Under the pieces are notes generated by a model, which was not told the DNA's origin, ran no database searches, and saw nothing but the letters and a program-made list of their open reading frames with translations. Both the position numbers and the translations under genes were made by a program. Source: Deltaproteobacteria bacterium (lineage in GTDB: Bacteria > Myxococcota_A > UBA9042 > DTJE01). From it: a stretch of 64,000 nt of DNA. How positions within the stretch are numbered: position 1 is the stretch's first letter; every line of letters begins with the position of its first letter. Where the stretch lies: the NCBI GenBank assembly GCA_029547805.1, contig JAKPOP010000010.1, positions 145,675 through 209,674 of the forward strand, written 5' to 3'. Below are positions 29,053-37,809 of this stretch, piece by piece.

Positions 29053-30807
29053 ATGCCCCACGCCCCCGGTTCCGGGAGAAGGCACCACGGCCCCTGGGTC
29101 CTGGTGGCGGTCCTCGGGGCCCTGGCCCCGGGGGCATGCAGGCACTCCGGGGCCTCCATGGCCACGGACCCGGCGGTTCCGGGCGACGAGGTCCCGATGG
29201 ACCCGGGAAGGGACCCGACACCGGACCTGCCGTCCTCCCCCGGTCGGGTCGTGTGCCAGTCTCCCGAAAGGACCTCCGAGGCCTGGTACCACGACGCGGT
29301 GGGCTACGAGGTCTTCGTCCGGTCCTTCGCCGACTCCGATGGGGACGGGGTCGGGGACCTCCGGGGCCTCCTGGGCCGCCTGGACCACCTCAACGATGGG
29401 GACCCGACGACCGAGGACGACCTTGGGGTGGACCTCCTCTGGCTCATGCCCATCACCGAGAGCCCTTCGTACCACGGCTACGACGTGACGGACTACCGCC
29501 GCGTGAAGCCCGAGTACGGCCGCGAGGAGGACCTGGACGCGCTGCTGCGGGCCGCCCACGCCCGAGGCGTCCGGGTGGTGATGGACCTGGTGATCAACCA
29601 CTCCTCCAGCCAGCACCCCTGGTTCCAGGATGCCCGGACATCCCCGGCAGCCACGCACCGGAACTGGTATGTATGGTCCCCGGTCCCCCTGGACTGGGGC
29701 CAGCCCTGGAATCCCGGGGCCAGGACCTGGCATCCGGCCGGTGGCAACTGGTACTACGGCCTCTTCTGGGAGGGCATGCCGGACCTGAACTGGCGAGACC
29801 GGGACCTCGTGGCCGAGATGACCGACATTGCCCGATTCTGGCTGGGGAAGGGACTGGACGGCTTCCGGCTGGACGCGGCCCGCTATCTGGTCGAGGACGG
29901 GCCCGGAGCCGGCCAGGCAGACACCGACGGGACCCACGATGCGCTGAGGACTTTGCGGGCGGCGACGGACGCGGTCCGCAGGGATGCATTGCTGGTCGGG
30001 GAGGTCTGGACCGATACGGCCACCGTCGGGACCTATCTGGACACCGGAGACCGCCGGGAGATCCCCATGGCCTTCGACTTTGATCTGGCCGGCGCCCTGG
30101 TGGAGGGCATCCGGACCGGGCAGGCGTCGGGGATTCGCCAGGCCCTCTGCGCCCATCTGGCCGTCGCCGGGGGGGCCCTGGGGACCTTCCTGACCAACCA
30201 CGACCAGGAACGACTGGCCACGACGATCGCCGATCGGGGAGAGGCGGGACGCCGACTCGCGGCCCTGCTGCTGCTGACCCTGCCCGGGGTTCCCTGGATC
30301 TACTACGGCGAGGAGATCGGCCAGCGAAATGGCACCGGGGGCGGCGACGAGGCCAGACGCCTGCCGATGCAATGGAGTCCCGGGGAGGGGGTCGGCTTCA
30401 CCACGGGCGTCCCCTGGATGGCCCCACGGGACACGGAGGCCTCCCGAACCGTGGCGGGACAGACCGACGACCCCCAGAGCCTCCTGTCCTGGTACCGGCG
30501 GCTGATCCGGATCCGGCGATCCCATGCCGCCCTGCGACGGGGCGGCACCGAGGTGCTGGACCTCGACGGGACCGCGGCGCGACCGCTCTTCTATCGCCGA
30601 GTCTCCGGGGACGAGGTGGTGCTGGTCGTGGCCTCCCTGGCCACTCGGGAGAACCGCGTGACGATCCCCGGCGCGGTCCTGGGTCCTTTCCTGCGCTTCC
30701 AGGACCTCCTGTCGGGGCGCACCCTCGCCCGGGCGACGCCTCAGGCGGACCTGCCGCTGGACCCCCTGCCGCCTTTCGGGGCCATCGTGCTCCGGGCCTC
30801 GCCGTAG
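29053..30807 (+). CDS. GH13 alpha-amylase-family glycosidase, exported lipoprotein candidate
   Basis: 584 residues. A signal-like N-terminus (WVLVAVLGALAPGAC) and a Ser/Pro/Asp-rich linker precede the GH13 barrel from about residue 75 (WYHDAVGYEVFVRSFADSDG). Conserved regions: DLVINHSS; GFRLDAARY with nucleophile Asp near 276; GEVW with acid/base Glu near 317; and NHDQER with the third Asp near 384. The C-terminal beta domain is complete. The opening with GDGVGDLRGL resembles alpha-amylase, oligo-1,6-glucosidase and trehalose-synthase enzymes; exact specificity is not readable. AAGGAG precedes the ATG. The 3' end overlaps the convergent glycosyltransferase gene by 67 bp. Confidence 0.9.
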   Translation: MPHAPGSGRRHHGPWVLVAVLGALAPGACRHSGASMATDPAVPGDEVPMDPGRDPTPDLPSSPGRVVCQSPERTSEAWYHDAVGYEVFVRSFADSDGDGVGDLRGLLGRLDHLNDGDPTTEDDLGVDLLWLMPITESPSYHGYDVTDYRRVKPEYGREEDLDALLRAAHARGVRVVMDLVINHSSSQHPWFQDARTSPAATHRNWYVWSPVPLDWGQPWNPGARTWHPAGGNWYYGLFWEGMPDLNWRDRDLVAEMTDIARFWLGKGLDGFRLDAARYLVEDGPGAGQADTDGTHDALRTLRAATDAVRRDALLVGEVWTDTATVGTYLDTGDRREIPMAFDFDLAGALVEGIRTGQASGIRQALCAHLAVAGGALGTFLTNHDQERLATTIADRGEAGRRLAALLLLTLPGVPWIYYGEEIGQRNGTGGGDEARRLPMQWSPGEGVGFTTGVPWMAPRDTEASRTVAGQTDDPQSLLSWYRRLIRIRRSHAALRRGGTEVLDLDGTAARPLFYRRVSGDEVVLVVASLATRENRVTIPGAVLGPFLRFQDLLSGRTLARATPQADLPLDPLPPFGAIVLRASP

Positions 30808-32006
30808 AGGGTCATCAGGCGGTGCACCACCTGGTCCCAGTGAAACTCCCCCTGGACCCGATCCCGACCCCGGGCCCCCATCGCCCTCCCGCGGTCCGGG
30901 TCCCGGAGCAACGCCGCAAGGGCGTCCCCAAAGGCCCCGATGTCTCCGGAAGGCACCAGGATCCCGTCCTGGTCGTGGCGGATGATGTCCGGGACGCCCC
31001 CGACCTCGAAGGCCACCACCGGCAGGCCAGCGGCCCATCCCTCCAGGATCGCGATGCCGAAGGGCTCATGGACCGATGGCAGCAGCAGGACCTCCGCGGC
31101 GGCATAGGCATCCCGCAACTCGGAGGTCCCGGCCGGCAGACCCGGGATCAGCGTCGCATGGGGGGCCATCCGCTGCACGGCGTGCCGGACCTGGGCGGCG
31201 TAGGCCTCGTGGGTCACCGGTCCGACGAGCACCAGATGGAGGTCCGGGAAGCGGGGCAAGAGCCCTTCCAGGACCTCCAGGGAGGTCCGCTGGGCCTTCT
31301 GGGGGTCGATTCGCCCGACCTGGAGCAGCACGCGGGCCCCCTCCGGGACTCCATGGCGCTGCCGAAAGGCCCGACCGTCCCCCCCCTCGAAGCGGGCGGG
31401 GTCCACGCCGTTGCAGAATCGGTGTACCCGGACCCGGGGGTCGCGGCGCCGCAGGGCCTCCTCTTCCCGGCGCCCCAGCACGAGCACCCCCGCCGCATCC
31501 CGGGTCACCCGGTGGGAACCCAGGGCCCATCCCAGGACCTTGCCCCACTCCAGGGCCCCCTGCCGGGCCTCCCGGTAGGACTGCTGCTCCGACTCCGGGA
31601 TGTCCTCCAGGCCCCCGTGGATCGTGAGGAAGTAGGGGATGCGGCGAATGGCGGCCACGGTCCGCACGATGCCCCCCAGGCGGTTGCCGGTGTGCAGGTG
31701 CAGGATGTCCAGGCGGGGAAGCCGCAGCAGGGCGGTCATGAGGGGAAAGGAGACGAGATTGCCCCCCTTCAGGTCCATCGCGCGACGGCCCTCGGGGGAC
31801 AGGCCCCAGAACGGGTAGAAATACGGAAAGCGCCGGACCTCGACGCCCTCGAGGACCTCCTCCCGGCGATCCGCCAGGGCGTCGGGGCACCAGATCGCCA
31901 CCTGATGTCCCAGGCGCTGCTGTCGCGCGGCGACCTCCAGCACCACCGACTCGGTGCCGCCCCAGTGGGACGTCGTGAAGCGCCGGGGGACATGGATGAT
32001 GGTCAT
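30741..32006 (-). CDS. GT4 family glycosyltransferase
   Basis: 421 residues, a GT-B retaining glycosyltransferase. The N-terminal half has HWGGTESVVLEVAARQQRLG and DILHLHTGNRLGG. The donor-binding half has LLQVGRIDPQKAQ, LVLVGPVTHE and the EX7E motif in SVHEPFGIAILEGWAAGLP. It adds a sugar from a nucleotide donor to a lipid or glycan acceptor at the cytoplasmic face. Its ATG overlaps the stop of the preceding GT4 gene by four bases. Last gene of the MBL-MFS-GT4-GT4 cluster. Its 3' end runs 67 bp under the amylase gene. Confidence 0.9.
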   Translation of the reverse strand: MTIIHVPRRFTTSHWGGTESVVLEVAARQQRLGHQVAIWCPDALADRREEVLEGVEVRRFPYFYPFWGLSPEGRRAMDLKGGNLVSFPLMTALLRLPRLDILHLHTGNRLGGIVRTVAAIRRIPYFLTIHGGLEDIPESEQQSYREARQGALEWGKVLGWALGSHRVTRDAAGVLVLGRREEEALRRRDPRVRVHRFCNGVDPARFEGGDGRAFRQRHGVPEGARVLLQVGRIDPQKAQRTSLEVLEGLLPRFPDLHLVLVGPVTHEAYAAQVRHAVQRMAPHATLIPGLPAGTSELRDAYAAAEVLLLPSVHEPFGIAILEGWAAGLPVVAFEVGGVPDIIRHDQDGILVPSGDIGAFGDALAALLRDPDRGRAMGARGRDRVQGEFHWDQVVHRLMTLYGEARSTMAPKGGRGSSGRSA

Positions 32007-33229
32007 GGGTGCGCCGCCTGGCAGACTCGCCGGAGCAGGTCCTCCAACTGGTCCACGTAGCGGGTCATCGTGAACCCCTCCTCGACGGTGCGGCGGCCCT
32101 CGAAGGCGAGATGCCGTCGGAGGGCGTCGTCCTGGACCAGTCGGTCCACCGCGTCGGCCAGGGCCTCCGGGTCCCTTGCGGGGACCACCCAGGCGTTCTG
32201 GCCGTGGCGCAGGAACTCCCCCTGTCCCCCGTCGGCGGTGCTGATGACCGGGGTTCCGCTGGCCATCGCCTCCAGGTGCGTCAGCCCGAACGGCTCCCGC
32301 CAGACCGACGGGAAGACGAAGATGTCGTGGGTCCGGTAGAGGGCGGGCAGTTCCCCCGGCGGCCGCCTTCCCGCAAGGGTCACCCCGGGCACCTCGGCCG
32401 CCTGGCGCTCCAGGGCGATCCGGAAGGGATCCGGGCCAGTCCCCACGATCGAGCACAGGACGGGACGACCCCGGCGGTCCAGCCGCCGGACGGCCTCCAC
32501 CAGCACGTCCACGCCCTTGTCGGGGTGGATCTGGCCGGTGTAGAGGACCCGGGGCGGATGCCCCGCGATCGCCCCCGGGTCCTCCTTGCAGGGGAACCTT
32601 TCCATGGGAATGCCCTGGTAGATCACCTCGGCGTCGGCCACCGGCACTCCGGCCCGGAGGAGGTCCTCCCGGAGACACCGGCTGATGCAGGTGCACCAGC
32701 GCAGGTCCACGGCATCCAGGGTGTCCCGGCGGGCGAAGGTCTGCTCCAGAAGCCACCGGGCCAGTCCCCGAGGGCGGGCCCCGGGCCCCTGGATCGCGTA
32801 GGCCTCCGGCCAGAGGTCATTGAACGTGAAGACGACCGGGATCCCGGCATCCTGGCATGCCAGAACGGCGCCCAGGGTCATCCGGCGCTGACTCCAGGCG
32901 AAGGCCACGTCGAAGGGGCCCTCCCGGTCGATCAGGGCGCGGGTCTCCCGGAAGTTCCGGCGGCTGACCCGGTGGCGTCGAAACAGGTCGGATCGATAGG
33001 GTTCGCCGAACTCCCGTTCCAGGCGCAGGATCCGGAAGACCCGGGATACCGGGGGTTCCCCTCCGGAGTCGGGTCCCGATGCGGTGGTCACCACGGTCAT
33101 CGCGTGGCCCCGGCGCTCCAGCGCCTCGGCCACCTGGCCGCAGAGGATCTCGTAGCCGCCCAGGAACAGGGGTGGGAAGAGGTTGGTCAGAACCAGCACC
33201 CGCAGCCGGTCGTTTCTGGGACGATTCAT
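32003..33229 (-). CDS. GT4 family glycosyltransferase
   Basis: 408 residues. The N-terminal FPPLFLGGYEILCGQVAEAL is the acceptor-side glycine loop of GT4 enzymes. The donor domain shows VLYTGQIHPDKGVDVLVEAV, CSIVGTGPDP and SVWREPFGLTHLEAMASG (EX7E). The middle segment FAWSQRRMTLGAVLACQ differs from the neighbouring GT4, so the two are not a recent duplication and probably add different sugars. Start and stop both overlap neighbours by four bases (ATGA), giving strict translational coupling. Confidence 0.9.
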   Translation of the reverse strand: MNRPRNDRLRVLVLTNLFPPLFLGGYEILCGQVAEALERRGHAMTVVTTASGPDSGGEPPVSRVFRILRLEREFGEPYRSDLFRRHRVSRRNFRETRALIDREGPFDVAFAWSQRRMTLGAVLACQDAGIPVVFTFNDLWPEAYAIQGPGARPRGLARWLLEQTFARRDTLDAVDLRWCTCISRCLREDLLRAGVPVADAEVIYQGIPMERFPCKEDPGAIAGHPPRVLYTGQIHPDKGVDVLVEAVRRLDRRGRPVLCSIVGTGPDPFRIALERQAAEVPGVTLAGRRPPGELPALYRTHDIFVFPSVWREPFGLTHLEAMASGTPVISTADGGQGEFLRHGQNAWVVPARDPEALADAVDRLVQDDALRRHLAFEGRRTVEEGFTMTRYVDQLEDLLRRVCQAAHP

Positions 33230-34650
33230 GTTCCTTCCGACGCCCGGGTCTTGAAGTCCTTCCCGATCCAGTTCCGGGCCAGCACCAGCATCACCGTCGA
33301 GGAAATGGCGATCAGGCCGTAGACGAGCCACATGGTCTGCGTCTCGAGTCGGTCCGGAGGCACCCCCTTCGGGCAGTAGCGAGCCAGGAACCAGCCGCTG
33401 TAGAGAGAGGTGACCACCTTGGTCAGGAACCAGGGGAACTGGGCGACGCCCATGTAGGCCCCCGTGCGTCCCTCGGGGGCGATCTCGGCCGCATACTGCA
33501 GGAACCGGGGCTGCCACATCGCCTCCCCGACGGTCATCAGCACCAGGTAGCCCAGGAGAGTCCAGAATGAGGGGCCCAGGGCCAGCAGGAAGGTCGGAGC
33601 GGCCATCACGGCGGTCCCCAGGATCATCATGTCGTAGACCTTCCGCTTCTGGGTCACGGCGGTCACGATCGGAACCAGCACGAAGATCAGCAACGGATTG
33701 AAGTTCACGGCCAGTTCGAAGTTCTCCCCGATCCACGTCCCCTGGTAGGCCCGCTCGACGTACATCGGCAGGGTGAGCCAGTTGTGGGCGAAGAGGGTCT
33801 GGACCGGGATCAGGCAGAAGATGAAGAAGGAGAACTTCGGGTCCGCGAGGGGGTGGTTCCGGAGCCAGCGGATCACCGAGAACGGCTCGGCGGGTCCCTG
33901 GGGCGCCTGGGAAGACTTCCGGGTGGGCTCCTCGCCCCCCTTGCCCGAGACCGCCCGGGCGGCCTCGATGGCCTCCCGTTCCACCCGGCGCGTCAGCAGC
34001 AGCCCCAGTGCCACGATGCCCACCAGGGTGAGCCCGGCATAGACCCAGTAGGTCCCGGAGATGCCGAGCCCCGCGTATTTCTCGTCCCGAAGCAGGAACG
34101 CGAAGGAGGGCAGCCACCCCCCCAGGTTCATCAGGGCGTAGAGCATCGCGTAGCCCATGCCCGCCGTCTCGGGGGTCGTGAACTGACGCACCGCCGAGTA
34201 GGCCGCCGGCTGGTACATCCCGTAGCCCAGCACCACCAACAGGATGCCTCCCATCACCAGCAGGTGGATGGGGGACCCCAGCCCGTCGGGGGCGAGGCCC
34301 AGGAAGGGTGCCGCCGAGATGGCCACCCGTCCCAGCAGCATGAGCACCAGGGCCGCCAGCATGGCCACGCGGACTCCCCACTTATCCGCAAGCCCGCCGA
34401 ACAGGAACATGCTGAAGGTGATGCCCCAGGTCAGCACGCCGACCATCCGCCCCGCCCACACATCGTCCAGGCCCACGGCCTCGTTGAAGAACATCGCGAG
34501 GTAGCCCAGCATCCCGAAATAGACGAGCCCCTCCAGGAAGTAGGAGAGGTTGACACCCCAGAGGGCCCGGGGGGCATGGACCAGATCCACGAAGGGCTGG
34601 GTGAGTTCCCGCCACCAGGGTCCGGAAGGTGCCTTCGCATCGGTCGCCAT
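33226..34650 (-). CDS. Major facilitator superfamily transporter
   Basis: 474 residues with about 12 membrane helices and a central cytoplasmic loop (about 215-255, rich in charged residues). The early GLADKWGVRVAMLAAL is the MFS A-motif-like loop. LGYGMYQPAAYSAVRQF and MWQPRFLQYAAEIAPEG recall proton-dependent oligopeptide-type carriers, but the ExxER signature is not visible. The ATG with AGGAG upstream, one base after the stop of the MBL gene (TGA-G-ATG), is preferred to an ATG 36 bases earlier. In a glycosyltransferase cluster it could move a glycan or precursor; the substrate is unknown. Confidence 0.85.
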   Translation of the reverse strand: MATDAKAPSGPWWRELTQPFVDLVHAPRALWGVNLSYFLEGLVYFGMLGYLAMFFNEAVGLDDVWAGRMVGVLTWGITFSMFLFGGLADKWGVRVAMLAALVLMLLGRVAISAAPFLGLAPDGLGSPIHLLVMGGILLVVLGYGMYQPAAYSAVRQFTTPETAGMGYAMLYALMNLGGWLPSFAFLLRDEKYAGLGISGTYWVYAGLTLVGIVALGLLLTRRVEREAIEAARAVSGKGGEEPTRKSSQAPQGPAEPFSVIRWLRNHPLADPKFSFFIFCLIPVQTLFAHNWLTLPMYVERAYQGTWIGENFELAVNFNPLLIFVLVPIVTAVTQKRKVYDMMILGTAVMAAPTFLLALGPSFWTLLGYLVLMTVGEAMWQPRFLQYAAEIAPEGRTGAYMGVAQFPWFLTKVVTSLYSGWFLARYCPKGVPPDRLETQTMWLVYGLIAISSTVMLVLARNWIGKDFKTRASEGT

Positions 34651-34651
34651 C

Positions 34652-35551
34652 TCACGCTCCTGTCGAGGAAGAACCGCCGGGGTCATGGTCCGGCGCCAAG
34701 GATACCACCCTCTGCGGAACCCCGCCCGAGGAGGCCTGTCGGAGAAAGGACCGCACCAGGGCCACCCGGGTGAAGTGCCCCTGGGTCAGCCACTCGATCC
34801 GATGCCAGCGCCCCAGCAATGACCGGGCGATCCGGGCCTCGGACCACCCCTCGCGATGGAGCCGCAGCACCCGCTCCCCCAACTGCCGGTAATAGTTGAT
34901 CTTCCGGTTCAGGGCCGCGATGGGGTCCTCGGGAATCCGGGCCGCCCCGGGGAACAGCACCCTCGGGCGCAGGGCGACCAGCCGCTCCAGCGAGGCGATC
35001 AGGGCCCAGATGTCCGCGTCGCTCCGGATCCCGATGTCCTGACCTCCGACGTAGAGGTCGCCGGTAAACAGGTATCCCCGGTCCTCTTCCCAGAAGCAGA
35101 GATGCTCCGGCGAGTGTCCCGGGGTGTGGATTGCCCGCAGGCGGAAGCCTCCGACGGTCACCACGTCGCCCTCCTGGAGCGGGATCCCGCCGGACACCGC
35201 ATCGGGCCATCCCCAGATCAGGCGGCGGTAGAGTTGTTCCGGCTGCTCCTTCCGGGGGTCGCCGAGGACTCGCACGGTGCCGGCATGGGCCAGGACCTCG
35301 GCCTCGGGAAAGGCCCGGCGCAGGGCCCCGACCCCGCCGATGTGGTCCTCGTGGGCATGGGTCAGCAGGACCTTCCGGATCCTCCCGGGGCCCAGGGCGG
35401 CCACCAGGGCATTGCCCCGATGCACGGGACCAGCGTCCACCATCCCGTCGCCCAGGCGGTAGCAGGTGGTCCAGTAGCCTCCGAGGAGGCGACGGCCCCG
35501 GGCCGAGAGGTCGAAGCGGGTCACCTCCCCGATGTCCTGCCGTCGCACCAC
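34652..35551 (-). CDS. Metallo-beta-lactamase fold hydrolase
   Basis: 299 residues. The zinc motif THAHEDHIGG is complete, followed by HTPGHSPEHLCF and the bridging Asp in LFTGDLYVGGQD, all in glyoxalase II-like order. The C-terminal helical part (about 205-285, REGWSEARIARSLLGRWHRIEWL) is like the extra domain seen in some MBL hydrolases. The substrate is unknown; thioesters or phosphodiesters are typical. Two adjacent GTG codons follow GAGGGG; the first is used. It is the first gene of the cluster with the MFS and GT4 genes, 100 bp after the radical SAM gene. Confidence 0.85.
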   Translation of the reverse strand: MVRRQDIGEVTRFDLSARGRRLLGGYWTTCYRLGDGMVDAGPVHRGNALVAALGPGRIRKVLLTHAHEDHIGGVGALRRAFPEAEVLAHAGTVRVLGDPRKEQPEQLYRRLIWGWPDAVSGGIPLQEGDVVTVGGFRLRAIHTPGHSPEHLCFWEEDRGYLFTGDLYVGGQDIGIRSDADIWALIASLERLVALRPRVLFPGAARIPEDPIAALNRKINYYRQLGERVLRLHREGWSEARIARSLLGRWHRIEWLTQGHFTRVALVRSFLRQASSGGVPQRVVSLAPDHDPGGSSSTGA

Positions 35552-35654
35552 GTCGCCCCTCGGGCCGTCCCAGGCGGCCCTATGGTAGCCCCGTCGCCTC
35601 CGCGCTGCACCTGTCGGGATTGGGAACGTCCGGAATCGAACGGACCTGCTTCGT

Positions 35655-37238
35655 CTACGACGCCTCGCCGGCACCCGGACGGGTCGGGCGGGCGGCATCG
35701 GGGGGGACTCGGGCCAGGGCGTCGGCGTAGCGACCCCAGAGTTCCTCCCGTCGGGCCAGCAGGCGATCCACATAGGACCGGAGCCCCTGGGCCATCATCA
35801 GGAACTGGGCGGCCTGGTCCATCGCCACGTCCCCCCGGCGGCCCATGTGGTAGAGGTCCCGGAAGAGTCCCCGCTTGTCGGGGTCCCGGCTCAACAGGTA
35901 GGACCGTATCAGGCGGGCCGAGAAGGAGACCTTGGTCGCCAAGGAGGGCCGGACGCGGGCGGCCCGGCGGAACCCACCGAACGAGAAGGCCCTTCGAGCC
36001 TTCTCCCGGAGGTCGGCCCAGGAATAGGCATGATCCAGCAGGTCCAGGAAGCGGTCGTACGTCTCCCGCTCGGGAAGGCGTCCCCCCCGCTTGTTCGGAA
36101 GCAGGCTGTTCTGGAACGACGGCGGCAGCGGGATCCGTCGACCTTCGGCGGTGACCCGCCGCTCCAGGTCCGTTCCCTCGAGCACTGTCAGCAGGTTCAG
36201 CATCAGGTAGGAGAGGCCGTTCCTCCGGGCGAATTCCCGCACGGCATCGTAGGCCTCGGGGCCGTCGGAATCGAAGCCCAGCACGAAGGCCCCGATGCAG
36301 TGGATCCCGGCCCGATGCAGCGCCTCGATGGCCCGCTCGTACTCGTCGATGCGGAACTGGGTCTTCCGGGCCTCGGCCAGCCCCTCCTCGGTCAGGGACT
36401 CGAACCCCAGCACCAGGGAACTGCACCCGGCCTCGGCCATGTCCCGCAGCAGGTCCTGGTCCCGGGTCACCTCCAGCGAGGCCAGGGCGGACCACTGGAC
36501 CTCCAGGGGCTTGAGACCCGCCATCAACTGTCGGGCATAATCCTTCCGGGCCGTCAGGTTGTCGTCCACGAAACTCAGGAAGCGCCCCGGAAGCCCCCGG
36601 ATCTCCTGCAGCACGGCCTCCAGGGGGCGATACCTCGGACGGCGCCCGTAGAGGTGATGCACGAGGCAGAAGTCGCAGTGGTGGGGACACCCCCGGCTGA
36701 CCTGGACCCCGAGGGCCATCACCTGCCGGGTATCCACCAGGTCCCACCGAGGCGAGGGAATCCGATCGGGAGACGGGAGGCTCCGGGCCTGATACACCGG
36801 CTGGAGGCGATTGTTCTGGACGTCCGACAGCAGGTCCCCGAAGAGGTCCTCGGCCTCGCCGACGACCACCGCGTCACAGTGCTCCAGGACCTCCTGGGTC
36901 CGGGTGGAGGCGTAGGGCCCGCCCATCACGACCCGAATCCCGGCCTCCCGGAACAGCCGGGCCAGGGCATACCCCCGCTCGACGTTCGTGCTCAGGGTGG
37001 TGAAGGCCACCAGGTCGAAGGAGTCCCGGACCGGGACCTCATCCATCTCCTCGTCCACGATCCGGACCTCCCAGGTGGACGGGGCCAGGGCCGCCAGAAC
37101 CGGCAGAGCCAGGGGGGTCGTGGCCACCTTGCGTCCCATCTGGCGCCCCATCTCCTTGAGGGCCCAGAGGTTGCGGAACTCGTGGCGGGGGCTCACCAGC
37201 AGCAGTCTGGGGCGACGTCTCTGCATCGGTCGGGCCAT
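35655..37238 (-). CDS. B12-binding-domain radical SAM protein
   Basis: 527 residues. An N-terminal cobalamin-type Rossmann domain (about 8-150: LLLVSPRHEF, DLVAFTTLSTNVERGY, VVMGGPYAS) lacks a DxHxxG motif. The radical SAM core has CPHHCDFC (CxxxCxxC; three Cys for [4Fe-4S]) in GVQVSRGCPHHCDFCLVHH, then FLSFVDDNLTARKDYA and GAFVLGFDSDGPEA. The C-terminal domain resembles DUF4070. Related enzymes methylate or rearrange lipids, hopanoids or tetrapyrroles; the substrate cannot be read here. The ATG lies about 6 bases after the predicted transcription start and has no ribosome site, so the mRNA may be leaderless. An ATG 12 bases downstream is an alternative start. Confidence 0.88.
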   Translation of the reverse strand: MARPMQRRRPRLLLVSPRHEFRNLWALKEMGRQMGRKVATTPLALPVLAALAPSTWEVRIVDEEMDEVPVRDSFDLVAFTTLSTNVERGYALARLFREAGIRVVMGGPYASTRTQEVLEHCDAVVVGEAEDLFGDLLSDVQNNRLQPVYQARSLPSPDRIPSPRWDLVDTRQVMALGVQVSRGCPHHCDFCLVHHLYGRRPRYRPLEAVLQEIRGLPGRFLSFVDDNLTARKDYARQLMAGLKPLEVQWSALASLEVTRDQDLLRDMAEAGCSSLVLGFESLTEEGLAEARKTQFRIDEYERAIEALHRAGIHCIGAFVLGFDSDGPEAYDAVREFARRNGLSYLMLNLLTVLEGTDLERRVTAEGRRIPLPPSFQNSLLPNKRGGRLPERETYDRFLDLLDHAYSWADLREKARRAFSFGGFRRAARVRPSLATKVSFSARLIRSYLLSRDPDKRGLFRDLYHMGRRGDVAMDQAAQFLMMAQGLRSYVDRLLARREELWGRYADALARVPPDAARPTRPGAGEAS

Positions 37239-37250
37239 GGAAACGACCGC

Positions 37251-37279
37251 AAGGTACCTGGGATCGGCGTTCCGGTCAA
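37251..37279 (-). promoter_or_regulatory. Promoter of the radical SAM gene
   Basis: Minus-strand TTGACC (37274-37279), a 17-bp spacer and TACCTT (37251-37256). The -10 ends only 12 bp before the ATG. Confidence 0.55.
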
Positions 37280-37323
37280 TGACGGGCCGTCCATCCCGGC
37301 ATCGCGACTGGCAGTCCCTGTTG

Positions 37324-37809
37324 TCAGGTCCCGGGTTCCAGTTCAGCAGGCCCCGGCAGGTCGGCCCATCGACGGGCGAGGATCGTGGCAATGACCTCCA
37401 GGAAGGCCTCGTCGGTTGCATCGAAGGCGTTGGCCTGGTGGCCGTCCACGTCGATCTGACCCAGGATCGCGCCCTCCCGGCGGATCAACACCACCAGTTC
37501 GGACCGGGTCTTCCAGGAACAGGCCAGGTAGTTGGAGCGGAGGGAGACGTCGGGCACGCACTGGTTCCGATTCTCCGCCACGGCAGTGCCGCAGACCCCG
37601 ACCCCCACCGGGATTCGCCGGTGTTCGGTCGGCTCGCCGACAAAGGCGTCCAGCACCAGCACGTCCCCATCGAGGCAATAGACGCCAACCCAGTCCCATC
37701 CAGGCAGGCGCCCCAGCCTCTCCATCACCCGCTGTCGGAATTCGCGGCCCCTCCCTGGGAACCGCTCCACCTCGCCGGCGATCGATCGGGCCGTCTCTTC
37801 GGCAATCAC
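37324..37809 (-). CDS. GAF-domain protein, probable free methionine-(R)-sulfoxide reductase
   Basis: 161 residues, a single GAF domain. WDWVGVYCLDGDVLVLDAFV, RIPVGVGVCGTAVAENRNQ and ILGQIDVDGHQ match the fRMsr (MsrC/YebR) pattern. Cys residues occur at the three expected places: GVCG, NQCVPDV and YLACS. The enzyme would reduce free Met-(R)-O using thioredoxin, in the cytoplasm. The ATG overlaps the stop of the upstream endonuclease/exonuclease/phosphatase gene by four bases. Without biochemical data a ligand-binding GAF role remains possible. Confidence 0.8.
   Translation of the reverse strand: MIAEETARSIAGEVERFPGRGREFRQRVMERLGRLPGWDWVGVYCLDGDVLVLDAFVGEPTEHRRIPVGVGVCGTAVAENRNQCVPDVSLRSNYLACSWKTRSELVVLIRREGAILGQIDVDGHQANAFDATDEAFLEVIATILARRWADLPGPAELEPGT

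Noticed and set aside
35620..35655. tRNA-like 3' fragment on the minus strand (GTCCGTTCGATTCCGGAC)
   Set aside because: It resembles a T arm, but the loop would have eight bases, no matching acceptor, D or anticodon arm lies upstream, and it overlaps the radical SAM stop. There is no integrase nearby to support an attachment site.
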